Assembly (NCBI GenBank): GCA_900758495.1
Contig: CAAERO010000005.1
Location: 144,677 to 208,676 of the forward strand
Origin: Bacilli bacterium
GTDB lineage: Bacteria; Bacillota_I; Bacilli_A; RF39; UBA660
Direction: 5' to 3'
Length of the DNA: 64,000 bases
The translations under genes were made by a program, and so were the position numbers. Below, piece by piece: positions 10,317 to 18,403 of this stretch (positions are counted from its first letter, which is position 1; each line of letters opens with the position of its first letter). A model generated the notes under the pieces. It did no database searches. It was not told where the DNA came from and saw only the letters and a list, made by a program, of their open reading frames with translations.

Positions 10317-10883
10317 ATGCAATCGCTAGATGAGAAAATAAGAATTTCAAAGTTATTGTATAAAGAAGCGCTTAAGAATAGTTACTTTAACGATGTGGAA
10401 AAAGATTTTATACTAAATGTTACTTATCAACAATTTGTCGTTATGGAAGAAAATATAGATTTAACTACTTTTAAGGAATTTTATAGTCAGTACGCTGTTA
10501 TAAAAGATAATCTTTTTGTTGATATAACTTTGTATGAGAATTGGTTGTTTTCTTCTGAGGTATATGCTATTAAATTGCTAGAAGAACTAGTTGATGGAAA
10601 ATCTTATATAAATCTAACCAGAAATAATAATAGTATTGAAAATTTTTTCCAACTATATCAGCTTAGAAGTGAAATATTATCATTTTATACTAACTTGATA
10701 AATTGTTCATCTAGTATGAATGGCAAATTTCAACTTGATTATATGTTAGCTACAACGCCTGGTGCTAAAGTAGAAACTGTATTTGATTCTAAGGAAGCAT
10801 CAACTGTAATTAAGGAGAGTTGTCATAAAATGGATGAAAACGGTAAAAAATTAATGAAAATAAAGTCACAATTCAATAAATGA
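10317..10883 (+). CDS. Conserved-looking protein of unknown function between nusG and rplK
   Basis: 188 residues beginning 2 bases after nusG, with the weak ribosome site TAAGG inside the nusG tail, so translation is likely coupled. The protein is soluble, acidic, predicted mostly helical and has no signal or membrane segment. I recognise no catalytic motif; the central part is rich in Phe, Tyr and Asn, and the C-terminus is basic (KKLMKIKSQFNK). The slot between nusG and rplK is normally empty in Bacillota. Its stop overlaps the start of the rplK promoter region. Codon use resembles the neighbours, so it is probably a real gene. Confidence 0.75.
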   Translation: MQSLDEKIRISKLLYKEALKNSYFNDVEKDFILNVTYQQFVVMEENIDLTTFKEFYSQYAVIKDNLFVDITLYENWLFSSEVYAIKLLEELVDGKSYINLTRNNNSIENFFQLYQLRSEILSFYTNLINCSSSMNGKFQLDYMLATTPGAKVETVFDSKEASTVIKESCHKMDENGKKLMKIKSQFNK

Positions 10884-10912
10884 TTGATAAATAAAGAAAA
10901 ATATGATATTAT
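10884..10912 (+). promoter_or_regulatory. Promoter of rplK-rplA
   Basis: TTGATA (10884-10889), a 17-base spacer and TATTAT (10907-10912) begin immediately after the stop codon of the unknown gene. It drives the leader and rplK. Confidence 0.75.
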
Positions 10913-10944
10913 TTAAGAGCTATATTAAATTAATATAGATAAAT

Positions 10945-11000
10945 TAAGTGGGAAGCAAACGTAAAAGCTATTAAGACCACTCGCGAAAACGAGGGAAGAA
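10945..11000 (+). promoter_or_regulatory. rplK leader with L1-type binding signature
   Basis: GTGGGAAGC (10948-10956) faces TTAAGACCAC (10971-10980), so GTGG and CCAC can pair around an internal loop, followed by a small CTCG-CGAAAA-CGAG hairpin and the ribosome site. This GTGGG...GACCAC arrangement is the pattern of ribosomal protein L1 mRNA sites, which mimic the 23S L1 site. Feedback control by L1 is inference from known rplKA regulation. Confidence 0.55.
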
Positions 11001-11014
11001 AGGATGTGTTTTTC

Positions 11015-11449
11015 GTGGCAAAGAAAGAAGTTGTAAAAAAGGTAGGTTTACAAATTCAAGCAGGAAAGGCTAACCCAGCTCCACCAGTTGGTACTGTACT
11101 TGGACCTTTAGGTATTAATTTACAAGAATTTTGTACTAAGTACAATGATGCAACTAGAGATAAAATGGGAGATATTGTGCCTGTTGAAATTTCAGTTTAT
11201 GATGATCGTAGTTTTGATTTTGTAATTAAAACACCACCTACAAGCTTTTTAATTAAAAAGTATGCTAAAATTCAAAAAGGTTCTGTAAAAGGAAAGAATG
11301 AAGTAGTAGCTACATTAACAAAAGAACAACTTAAAGAAATAGCAGAAATCAAATTACCAGATTTAAACTGCTATGATGTTGAAGAAGCTAAGAAAATTGT
11401 TGCAGGAACTGCTCAAAATATGGGTGTTGCTGTAGAAGAAGATAAGTAA
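11015..11449 (+). CDS. rplK: 50S ribosomal protein L11
   Basis: Starting at the GTG at 11015 gives MAKKEVVKK and 144 residues, the usual L11 length; the upstream GTG at 11006 adds three residues and sits too near the ribosome site (AAAGGA, 10999-11004). Blocks: LQIQAGKANPAPPVGTVLG, GINLQEFC and the RNA-binding end (KKIVAGTAQNMGV). L11 forms the GTPase-associated stalk base with 23S rRNA, where thiopeptides act. Confidence 0.97.
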   Translation: MAKKEVVKKVGLQIQAGKANPAPPVGTVLGPLGINLQEFCTKYNDATRDKMGDIVPVEISVYDDRSFDFVIKTPPTSFLIKKYAKIQKGSVKGKNEVVATLTKEQLKEIAEIKLPDLNCYDVEEAKKIVAGTAQNMGVAVEEDK

Positions 11450-11451
11450 TA

Positions 11452-11520
11452 ACATATAGGTTTAAAACCTATGTGGGAGGAATTTAAGCTTTGCTTACCC
11501 CGTAAAACCACATAAGGAGG
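11452..11520 (+). promoter_or_regulatory. L1-type leader between rplK and rplA with two competing hairpins
   Basis: CATATAGG (11453-11460) can pair with CCTATGTG (11468-11475). The same ATGTGG (11471-11476) can instead pair with CCACAT (11508-11513), enclosing GGAGG and TTAAGC...CCCCGTAAAA. The second form resembles the L1 site found at this place in B. subtilis; it ends directly before the rplA ribosome site AAGGAGG. The two hairpins exclude each other. Confidence 0.65.
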
Positions 11521-11527
11521 AATAAAA

Positions 11528-12226
11528 ATGAAGAAGAGAAGCAAGAAATATTGTGAAGCTCTTAAAAAAGTAGAAAAAAGCAAAATCTACACAAAAGAAG
11601 AAGCTATTAAGTTGGTAAAAGAAACAAGCATTACATCTTTTGATGCTTCTATTGAAATTGCTATGAGACTTAATCTTGATACTAAAAAAGCAGATCAACA
11701 ATTAAGAGGAGCAATTGTTTTACCAAAAGGAACAGGAAAAACTACTAAAGTATTAGTTATTGCTAAAGGAGATCAAGCTAAAGCTGCACTTGAAGCTGGA
11801 GCTGATTATGTTGGAGATACAGATATGTTAGAAAAAATCGAAAAAGAGAATTGGTTCGATTTTGATACTATGATTGCTACTCCAGATATGATGCCTTTAC
11901 TTGGTAGATTAGGTCGTGTTTTAGGACCTAAAGGATTAATGCCTAATCCTAAGACAGGTACTGTTACTACTGATGTTGCCAAAGCTGTAACTGATGCAAA
12001 AGCAGGACGTGTAGAGTATCGTACTGATAGCTTTGGAAATATTCATGCTATCATTGGTAAGGCTTCATTCAGCGATGAAGATTTATTATCTAATATGAAT
12101 GCTTTTGTAGCACAAATTGTTAAGATTAAACCAGCAACTGCCAAAGGTGAATATATTAAAAATATTTCAGTTTCATCAACAATGGGTCCTGGAATTAAAA
12201 TTGATACAAATAGTTTTGACAAATAG
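11528..12226 (+). CDS. rplA: 50S ribosomal protein L1
   Basis: 232 residues, normal length, starting [14 protein letters not shown]. Domain I and II blocks include [15 protein letters not shown], the hinge region, [22 protein letters not shown] (about 116-138), [11 protein letters not shown] and the C-terminal [12 protein letters not shown]1 forms the mobile stalk near the E site and is the known translational repressor of rplKA operons. Its own likely target sites lie before rplK and rplA. Confidence 0.98.
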   Translation: MKKRSKKYCEALKKVEKSKIYTKEEAIKLVKETSITSFDASIEIAMRLNLDTKKADQQLRGAIVLPKGTGKTTKVLVIAKGDQAKAALEAGADYVGDTDMLEKIEKENWFDFDTMIATPDMMPLLGRLGRVLGPKGLMPNPKTGTVTTDVAKAVTDAKAGRVEYRTDSFGNIHAIIGKASFSDEDLLSNMNAFVAQIVKIKPATAKGEYIKNISVSSTMGPGIKIDTNSFDK

Positions 12227-12253
12227 TAATTTATAATATATAATAATGTTAAT

Positions 12254-12343
12254 TTGTTGGTGCCAAAGACAGTAGGTATAAAAATAAATCCTACCGAGGA
12301 CAACGTTCGTTAGAAAGTTCTCGAGTCTTTTGAGAACTTTTTT
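12254..12343 (+). promoter_or_regulatory. L10 leader with terminator (attenuator)
   Basis: The stretch has the L10(L12)4 site found before rplJ in Bacillota: GTGCCAAAGACAGTAGGT, a short spacer and CCTACCGAGGA, where AGTAGG pairs with CCTAC. Downstream, AAAGTTCTC (12314-12322) pairs with GAGAACTTT (12332-12340) and a T run follows, so excess L10-L12 complex can cause early termination of rplJ-rplL. Confidence 0.9.
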
Positions 12344-12371
12344 GCACCTTCAAACTAGATAGGAGGATGTT

Positions 12372-12872
12372 ATGGCAAATAAGAAAATCTTAGAGAAAAA
12401 GCAATCAGTAATCGATGAAATCAAAGATAAAGTTAATGATAGCTCTAGCTTTGTGCTATTCGATTATCGTGGTTTAACAGATGCTGAAATCAAAGAATTA
12501 AGATGTGCTTTAAGAAATGCTGATGCTAATTATAAAGTTTATAAAAACACATTAATGGCAAGAGCTTTCAATGATCTTGATCTTGATTTATCATCATCTT
12601 TAGAAGGACCAAGTGCATTTGCTTATAGTAAGGATCAAATTGCACCTATTAAAGTGTTATCAGATTTTGCTAAAAATCATGATGCTTTAGTATTAAAAGT
12701 TGGTGTAGTTGATGGAGAAATCGCTGATTCTGAAAAGTTAAAAGAATATGCAACAATCCCATCAAGAGATGGATTACTTACTATGCTTGCTGGCGGTATG
12801 ATAGGACTTGTTCGCGATCTATCAATCTGCTTAAATTTATATGGTGAACAAAAAGAAGAAAGTGAAAAATAA
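12372..12872 (+). CDS. rplJ: 50S ribosomal protein L10
   Basis: 166 residues, with the N-terminal rRNA-binding domain ([18 protein letters not shown], then [13 protein letters not shown], about 52-64) and a C-terminal helix that carries L7/L12 dimers. It anchors the stalk. Preceded by the L10 leader and by a GGAGG site; rplL follows 13 bases later, the universal rplJ-rplL pair. Confidence 0.97.
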   Translation: MANKKILEKKQSVIDEIKDKVNDSSSFVLFDYRGLTDAEIKELRCALRNADANYKVYKNTLMARAFNDLDLDLSSSLEGPSAFAYSKDQIAPIKVLSDFAKNHDALVLKVGVVDGEIADSEKLKEYATIPSRDGLLTMLAGGMIGLVRDLSICLNLYGEQKEESEK

Positions 12873-12885
12873 GGAGGAATATAAA

Positions 12886-13254
12886 ATGGCAAAATTAACA
12901 AGAGATGAATTTATTAGCTCATTAAAAGAAATGAATCTTTTAGAAATTAAAGAATTAGTAGACGCAATGAAGGAGGAATTTGGTGTAGATCCATCTGCTG
13001 TAGCTGTTGCTGCTGCTCCAGCTGCTCAAGAAGATCAAGGACCTGCTACAGTTACAGTATCTATTTCTGATGCTGGAGCTGCTAAAGTAGCTGTTATCAA
13101 AGTAGTTCGTGAAATTACTGGTCTTGGATTAAAAGAATCTAAAGATTTAGTTGATAACGCTGGTTCTCCAATTAAAGAAAACATTTCTATGGAAGAAGCT
13201 AATGAAATTAAAGCTAAGCTTGAAGAAGCTGGAGCTACTGTTGAAGTTAAGTAA
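12886..13254 (+). CDS. rplL: 50S ribosomal protein L7/L12
   Basis: The start at 12886 (MAKLTRDEF, after AAGGAGG) gives 122 residues, the standard length; a longer in-frame start inside rplJ is spurious. N-terminal dimer domain, Ala-rich hinge ([11 protein letters not shown], about 39-49) and C-terminal domain with [24 protein letters not shown], which recruits translation GTPases. A terminator follows. Confidence 0.98.
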   Translation: MAKLTRDEFISSLKEMNLLEIKELVDAMKEEFGVDPSAVAVAAAPAAQEDQGPATVTVSISDAGAAKVAVIKVVREITGLGLKESKDLVDNAGSPIKENISMEEANEIKAKLEEAGATVEVK

Positions 13255-13297
13255 TTGATGTAAAACAGAACTTAAATTTCAAATTAATTAGATAAAG

Positions 13298-13322
13298 GGT
13301 AGCAATATGCTATCTTTTTTGT
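13298..13322 (+). terminator. Terminator after rplL
   Basis: GGTAGCA and TGCTATC pair around a short loop and are followed by six T. It ends the rplJ-rplL transcript. Confidence 0.85.
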
Positions 13323-13351
13323 TATTCTAATAATAGTAGGAGGCAATTATT

Positions 13352-13930
13352 ATGGTATGTGAAAAGTGCAAAAAGAATATAGATACATATCCTTGCTATG
13401 TTTGTGGATATGAAGGGAAAGAAGTCCAAAAAAGGGTATCTAATTTTTCATTTTCTGATTGCATTGACCAAGTATTTCACGTTCCCTATATAGAAGATGT
13501 AAAAAAAGAAACAATTATTATTTTAATATCGTGTATATCTGTATTTATTTTCTTTTTACTAAATATTCAATTTTTTAAAGGAAAAGACATAACAGTACCA
13601 ATCGCTTTTGTGGTTAATCCATTTGCACAATTACTTGTTTGTATATTTTTAGGAATATTTTTATATTATCATAGAAAAACTTCACTTTTAACTTCATTTG
13701 TTGGTTGTGTTGTAATAGCAACATTTAACTTTTTTATCACTGCCTTGATGTTATTTAGACAAACTTATTCATTTGTTTATATATTATTGCTATTTTATCT
13801 TCTGATAAGAGCAATAACCTCAATATTTATGGACAAGATATCAAGTTATTGGTTATTATCAACAATATTTGTGTCTTTTGCAACAATTTACAGTTTACTT
13901 GCTTGTACAATGATGATAATTTGCAGTTAA
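13352..13930 (+). CDS. Zinc-ribbon membrane protein of unknown function
   Basis: 192 residues. The N-terminus MVCEKCKKNIDTYPCYVCGYEG holds two Cys pairs (C3-C6, C15-C18), a small zinc ribbon. About five hydrophobic segments follow (roughly 50-70, 80-105, 115-135, 140-160, 168-190). This zinc-ribbon plus membrane layout is seen in Yip1-like and other poorly known Bacillota proteins; I assign no function. It lies between rplL and the rsmC-like gene, both with their own terminators or promoters, so it may be a single-gene unit. Ribosome site AGGAGG. Confidence 0.8.
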   Translation: MVCEKCKKNIDTYPCYVCGYEGKEVQKRVSNFSFSDCIDQVFHVPYIEDVKKETIIILISCISVFIFFLLNIQFFKGKDITVPIAFVVNPFAQLLVCIFLGIFLYYHRKTSLLTSFVGCVVIATFNFFITALMLFRQTYSFVYILLLFYLLIRAITSIFMDKISSYWLLSTIFVSFATIYSLLACTMMIICS

Positions 13931-14019
13931 TAGTAAATTAGAAAATTAGAAGCATACTAACTGCAAGGTGATGGTTTACTTTTCCAATTAAGAATTTGTA
14001 GTCAATGAGGAAAAAAGTG

Positions 14020-14048
14020 TTGACGGTTTAGAAAAAATATTGTATTAT
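14020..14048 (+). promoter_or_regulatory. Promoter upstream of the rsmC-like gene and rpoB
   Basis: TTGACG (14020-14025), exactly 17 bases, then TATTAT (14043-14048). Transcription should begin near 14055, just before a hairpin with a T run. The preceding 90 bases after the zinc-ribbon gene show nothing else. Confidence 0.82.
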
Positions 14049-14061
14049 AACGATACGAAAG

Positions 14062-14103
14062 GAGACAACTGGTTATCTGTATTGATGAGAAGTTGTCTTT
14101 TTC
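14062..14103 (+). terminator. Leader attenuator before the rsmC-like gene
   Basis: AGACAACT (14063-14070) pairs with AGTTGTCT (14091-14098) around a 20-base loop, and TTTTTC follows. Because it lies between the promoter and the start codon, it would act as an attenuator of this gene and possibly of rpoB-rpoC. What relieves it is not visible. Confidence 0.65.
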
Positions 14104-14120
14104 TTGTTTGGAGTGAGAAA

Positions 14121-14714
14121 ATGTCTCAATATTTTGAAAACGATAAAAATATAAAAAGTCAATTAAAAAAGATAAATTATTCAATCTTTAATAAGAATTT
14201 TACTTTTTACACTGATAATGGTGTGTTTGCTAAAAATGGTGTAGATTATGGCAGTAAATTATTACTAGAAACTATTGTAGATTCATCATTTCTTTATCAT
14301 TCTATTTTGGATGTAGGTTGTGGTTATGGAACTTTAGGAATAATTTTAAATAAAGTATATAATTGTCCTACTACAATGATTGATATTAATAAACGGGCTT
14401 TACATTTGGCTAGAAGGAATATTTTAGAGAATAAATGTAATGATATATTGATATTTGAAAGTGATGCTTATGCAAAAATCGAAGATAAATATGATTTAAT
14501 TATAACTAATCCACCAATTCATGCAGGTAAGAAAAAGGTTTATGAAATACTCTTAGAAGCTAAAAATCATTTAACAGAAAATGGAAAATTATTCTTTGTA
14601 ATTCATAAAGATCAAGGTGCTAAATCAGTAATTCGTGACCTAAGTGAAAAATATAAAATAGAAGTTTTGAGAAAAGAAAAAGGTTTTTTCATAATTCTAG
14701 CGCAAAACAGTTGA
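14121..14714 (+). CDS. Class I SAM-dependent methyltransferase, RsmC/YbxB-like
   Basis: The start at 14121 (MSQYFEND, after GGAGTG) gives 197 residues; a longer frame from 14040 would run through the promoter and hairpin. Motif I is LDVGCGYGTLG (about 62-72), then MIDINKRAL, and the N6/N2 amino-methylation motif TNPPIHAG (about 127-134) followed by KLFFVIHKDQGA. This matches RsmC-type 16S rRNA guanine-N2 methyltransferases; B. subtilis ybxB, at the same place before rpoB, is the closest known arrangement. The exact modified base is not proven. The stop codon lies inside a hairpin (14693-14729). Confidence 0.9.
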   Translation: MSQYFENDKNIKSQLKKINYSIFNKNFTFYTDNGVFAKNGVDYGSKLLLETIVDSSFLYHSILDVGCGYGTLGIILNKVYNCPTTMIDINKRALHLARRNILENKCNDILIFESDAYAKIEDKYDLIITNPPIHAGKKKVYEILLEAKNHLTENGKLFFVIHKDQGAKSVIRDLSEKYKIEVLRKEKGFFIILAQNS

Positions 14715-14739
14715 CTTGTTGCTAGAATTGTGTTAATAA
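14711..14739 (+). promoter_or_regulatory. Possible rpoB promoter within a hairpin
   Basis: TTGACT (14711-14716), 17 bases, TAATAA (14734-14739). The -35 lies in the loop of a 9-bp inverted repeat, AATTCTAGC (14693-14701) with GCTAGAATT (14721-14729), which also spans the end of the methyltransferase gene. The hairpin lacks a T run, so it is not an ordinary terminator. Confidence 0.5.
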
Positions 14740-14809
14740 TATAAATTGGCAACGTGTTATTTTTAGAGTAACATTTGTACGAAAAATTTGTGTATAGGGG
14801 TGAAGATGA

Positions 14810-17800
14810 GTGGCATATAAAATAGTAAAATATGGAAAACATCGCGAAAGAAGAAATTATTCAAAAATAAGAAACACTTATGAATTAAAGGATTTATTAG
14901 AAATTCAAAAGAAATCATATGATTGGTTTATTACTACTGGAATTAAGGAAGTATTTGAGGATTTATTTCCTGTGGAAAATTTTTCTGGTACACTATCTTT
15001 AGAATTTGGTGATTATCATTTTGATACACCAAGATATACTATTAAAGAAAGTAAAGACAGAGAAACTACATACGCATCTCCTTTAAAAGTAGAAGTTCGT
15101 TTATTTAATAGGGAAACTGGAGAAGTAAAAGAACAAGAAATATTTATGGGTGATATGCCTACTATGACTGATAGTGGTACATTTGTAATTAATGGTGCTG
15201 AACGTGTTATAGTCTCACAATTAGTACGTAGTCCTAGCGTTTATTATAATAGAGAAATAGATAAAAATGGGCGTGAATTAATTACATCTCAAATCATTCC
15301 TACACGTGGTACTTGGTTAGAATTTGAAACAGATGCAAGAGATGTTTTGTATGTAAGAATTGATAGAACAAGAAAAGTAACTCTTACTACTCTTTTACGT
15401 GCTTTTGGTCTTTCTTCTGATGAAGAAATCCTAAAGATGTTTGGAGAAGATGATTATTTGAAGAATACAATTCAAAAAGATTCGACTAAAAACACAGATG
15501 AAGCTTTAATTGAAATTTATGAAAAGTTAAGACCAGGTGAGCCAGCTACTCTTGATTCATCTAAAAACCAAATTATTACTAGGTTCTTTGATGAATTTCG
15601 TTATGATTTAGCAAGAGTTGGTCGTTATAAGTTTAATAGAAAGTTAAATATTTTAGACCGTTTATTAAATCAAACTTTAGCTGAAGATATTAAAATCGAT
15701 GGTGAAGTTAAATTTGCTAAAGGTACTAAAATTGATAAAGATGTATTATTAGAATTAAAAGATATATTTGCTGATGGTTATGGTGTAATTGAAGCAAATA
15801 TTAATGAGGATTTAGATACTTATAATAAAGTTCAAGAAATTAAAATTGTTAATCCAGAAGATAAGAAAAAAACATTAACAGTTATTGGTAATGATCAAAC
15901 TTTAGATGTTAAGAGATTAACTATTTCTGATGTATATGCTTCAGTGTCTTATTACTTAAACTTATTACATGGTGTTGGTAACTTTGATGAAATTGACCAT
16001 TTAGGAAATAGACGTATTCGTCAAGTGGGAGAACTTTTACAAAATCAATTCCGTATAGGTGTTTCAAGAATGGAACGTGTTATTCGTGAGAGAATGACTA
16101 CTCAAGAAATGGAAGAAGTAACTCCTAAGACATTAATTAATATTCGTCCAGTAACAGCTGCAATGAAAGAATTCTTTGGTAGTAGTCAATTATCACAATT
16201 TATGGATCAGACAAACCCAGTTGCAGAACTTACCAATAAAAGACGTTTATCTGCTTTGGGTCCTGGTGGACTTTCTCGTGATAGAGCTGGTGTTGAGGTT
16301 CGTGACGTTAATGCTTCTCACTATGGTAGAATTTGTCCTATTGAATCACCTGAAGGACCAAACATTGGACTTATCACCTCTCTTGCAAGTTATGCTAAAA
16401 TTGATGAGTATGGATTTATTATGACTCCATATCGTAAAGTTGAAAATTGTAAAATAACAGAACAAGTTGATTATTTAACTGCTGATGAAGAACAAGACTA
16501 TATAATTAGTCAATCAACAGTAAATACAGATGAGGATAACGTAATTATAGATAAACAAGTATCAGCAAGATTCCGTGATGAAAATATTCTTGCTAAACCA
16601 GAACAAGTTGATTATATTGATGTATCACCTCAACAAGTTGTATCTGTAACAACAAGTTGTATTCCATTCCTAGAACATGATGATGCTCATAGAGCCTTGA
16701 TGGGTGCTAATATGCAACGTCAAGCAATGCCACTTCTAAAAACAGAAGCTCCTTATATTGGAACTGGTGTTGAACATATTGCAGCTAAAGATTCAGGTGT
16801 TTGTGTAGTTGCAAAAGCTGATGGTATTGTTTCTTATGTAGATGCTAAGAAGATAAAAGTTAAAACTAAAAATGGTGAAGATACTTATTACTTAGCTAAC
16901 TTTGAACTAGCAAACTCAGGAATTTGTAATCATCAACGTCCAATTGTTCAAGTTGGTGAAGAAGTAGTTGGTGGAAAAACTATTATTGCTGATGGTAATA
17001 GCACTGATATGGGTGAATTAGCTCTTGGTAAAAATGTTACAGTAGCATTTATGACATTTAATGGTTATAACTATGAAGATGCTGTAATACTTAATGAAAA
17101 CTTAGTAAAAGATGATAAATATACATCACTTCATTTGGAAGACTATGAAATGCAATGTAGAGAGACTAAACTTGGACCAGAAGAAATTACTAGAGATATT
17201 CCAAATGTTAGTGAAGAAGCTAGAAGAAATCTAGATGAAAATGGTATCGTTACTATCGGTACAGAAGTAAAAGAAGGAGATATTCTTGTTGGAAAAGTTA
17301 CTCCAAAAGGAATGGCTGAATTAACTAGTGAAGAGAAATTATTACATGCTATTTTTGGTGAAAAAACTCGTGAGGTTCGTGATACTTCGTTAAGAGTTCC
17401 ACATGGTGGCGATGGTATTGTTCATGATATTAAGATTTATTCAAGAAAAGATAATGACGAATTACCTGCTGGTGTTTCTAAAGTAATTAGAGTATACATT
17501 ATTCAAAAAAGAAAGATTCAAGTAGGAGATAAGATGTCTGGTCGTCATGGTAACAAAGGTGTTATTTCACTTATTCTTCCACAAGAAGATATGCCATATT
17601 TACCAGATGGTCGTCCAGTTGATATTATGCTTAATCCACAAGGTGTTCCTTCTCGTATGAACTTAGGACAAATTCTAGAATTACATATGGGAATGGCTGC
17701 TAAGAAATTAGGTGAGTATGTAGCAACTCCAGTATTCGATGGGGCTCATATTTCTGATATTGAAGAAATGATGGAAGAAGCTGGAATGGACAAAGATGGA

Positions 17801-18403
17801 AAAACAATTTTATATGATGGACGTTCTGGAGAACCATTTGATAACCGTATTTCTGTAGGTATTATGTATATGATTAAATTACATCATATGGTTGATGATA
17901 AACTACATGCTAGAAGTACGGGACCTTATTCACTAGTAACACAACAACCGCTTGGAGGAAAAGCTCAGTTTGGTGGTCAGCGTTTTGGTGAAATGGAAGT
18001 TTGGGCACTATATGCTTACGGTGCAGCTTATACATTACAAGAAATGATGACAGTAAAATCAGATGATGTTGTTGGACGTGTTAGAGTATTTGAATCAATT
18101 GTTAAAGGACAAGAAATTAATGAAGCTGGTATTCCAGAATCATTTAGAGTATTAATGAAAGAATTCCAAGCTTTAGGACTTGATATTTCAATTATTAATG
18201 ATGAAGGAAAAGCTTTAGACTTAAAAGAAATAGAAGAAGCCGAAGAAATAGCTGAAGCTGAAGAATTAGATAGAACAACAAGAGAAGCACTTCAAGATAA
18301 TACAAAAGATATGGTAAAAGAAATTAAAGAAGAAATTACTGAAGAAGATTTAGATGATAGTGATTTATTGGAAGGGGATGACGAAGATGATGGAAGTAAA
18401 TAG
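14810..18403 (+). CDS. rpoB: RNA polymerase subunit beta
   Basis: 1197 residues, GTG start after AGGGGTGAAG. Canonical beta blocks run through the protein: [20 protein letters not shown], the rifampicin region [15 protein letters not shown] (about 450-465) to [46 protein letters not shown] and [18 protein letters not shown] near the end. Residue 476 is Asn, where E. coli has His526. An acidic tail ([17 protein letters not shown]) closes the protein. rpoC starts within its last codons, so the two are translationally coupled. Confidence 0.99.
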   Translation: MAYKIVKYGKHRERRNYSKIRNTYELKDLLEIQKKSYDWFITTGIKEVFEDLFPVENFSGTLSLEFGDYHFDTPRYTIKESKDRETTYASPLKVEVRLFNRETGEVKEQEIFMGDMPTMTDSGTFVINGAERVIVSQLVRSPSVYYNREIDKNGRELITSQIIPTRGTWLEFETDARDVLYVRIDRTRKVTLTTLLRAFGLSSDEEILKMFGEDDYLKNTIQKDSTKNTDEALIEIYEKLRPGEPATLDSSKNQIITRFFDEFRYDLARVGRYKFNRKLNILDRLLNQTLAEDIKIDGEVKFAKGTKIDKDVLLELKDIFADGYGVIEANINEDLDTYNKVQEIKIVNPEDKKKTLTVIGNDQTLDVKRLTISDVYASVSYYLNLLHGVGNFDEIDHLGNRRIRQVGELLQNQFRIGVSRMERVIRERMTTQEMEEVTPKTLINIRPVTAAMKEFFGSSQLSQFMDQTNPVAELTNKRRLSALGPGGLSRDRAGVEVRDVNASHYGRICPIESPEGPNIGLITSLASYAKIDEYGFIMTPYRKVENCKITEQVDYLTADEEQDYIISQSTVNTDEDNVIIDKQVSARFRDENILAKPEQVDYIDVSPQQVVSVTTSCIPFLEHDDAHRALMGANMQRQAMPLLKTEAPYIGTGVEHIAAKDSGVCVVAKADGIVSYVDAKKIKVKTKNGEDTYYLANFELANSGICNHQRPIVQVGEEVVGGKTIIADGNSTDMGELALGKNVTVAFMTFNGYNYEDAVILNENLVKDDKYTSLHLEDYEMQCRETKLGPEEITRDIPNVSEEARRNLDENGIVTIGTEVKEGDILVGKVTPKGMAELTSEEKLLHAIFGEKTREVRDTSLRVPHGGDGIVHDIKIYSRKDNDELPAGVSKVIRVYIIQKRKIQVGDKMSGRHGNKGVISLILPQEDMPYLPDGRPVDIMLNPQGVPSRMNLGQILELHMGMAAKKLGEYVATPVFDGAHISDIEEMMEEAGMDKDGKTILYDGRSGEPFDNRISVGIMYMIKLHHMVDDKLHARSTGPYSLVTQQPLGGKAQFGGQRFGEMEVWALYAYGAAYTLQEMMTVKSDDVVGRVRVFESIVKGQEINEAGIPESFRVLMKEFQALGLDISIINDEGKALDLKEIEEAEEIAEAEELDRTTREALQDNTKDMVKEIKEEITEEDLDDSDLLEGDDEDDGSK

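Noticed and set aside
14040..14120. Longer N-terminus for the RsmC-like protein
   Set aside because: It would run through the promoter -10 and the attenuator hairpin; ATG 14121 has a proper ribosome site.
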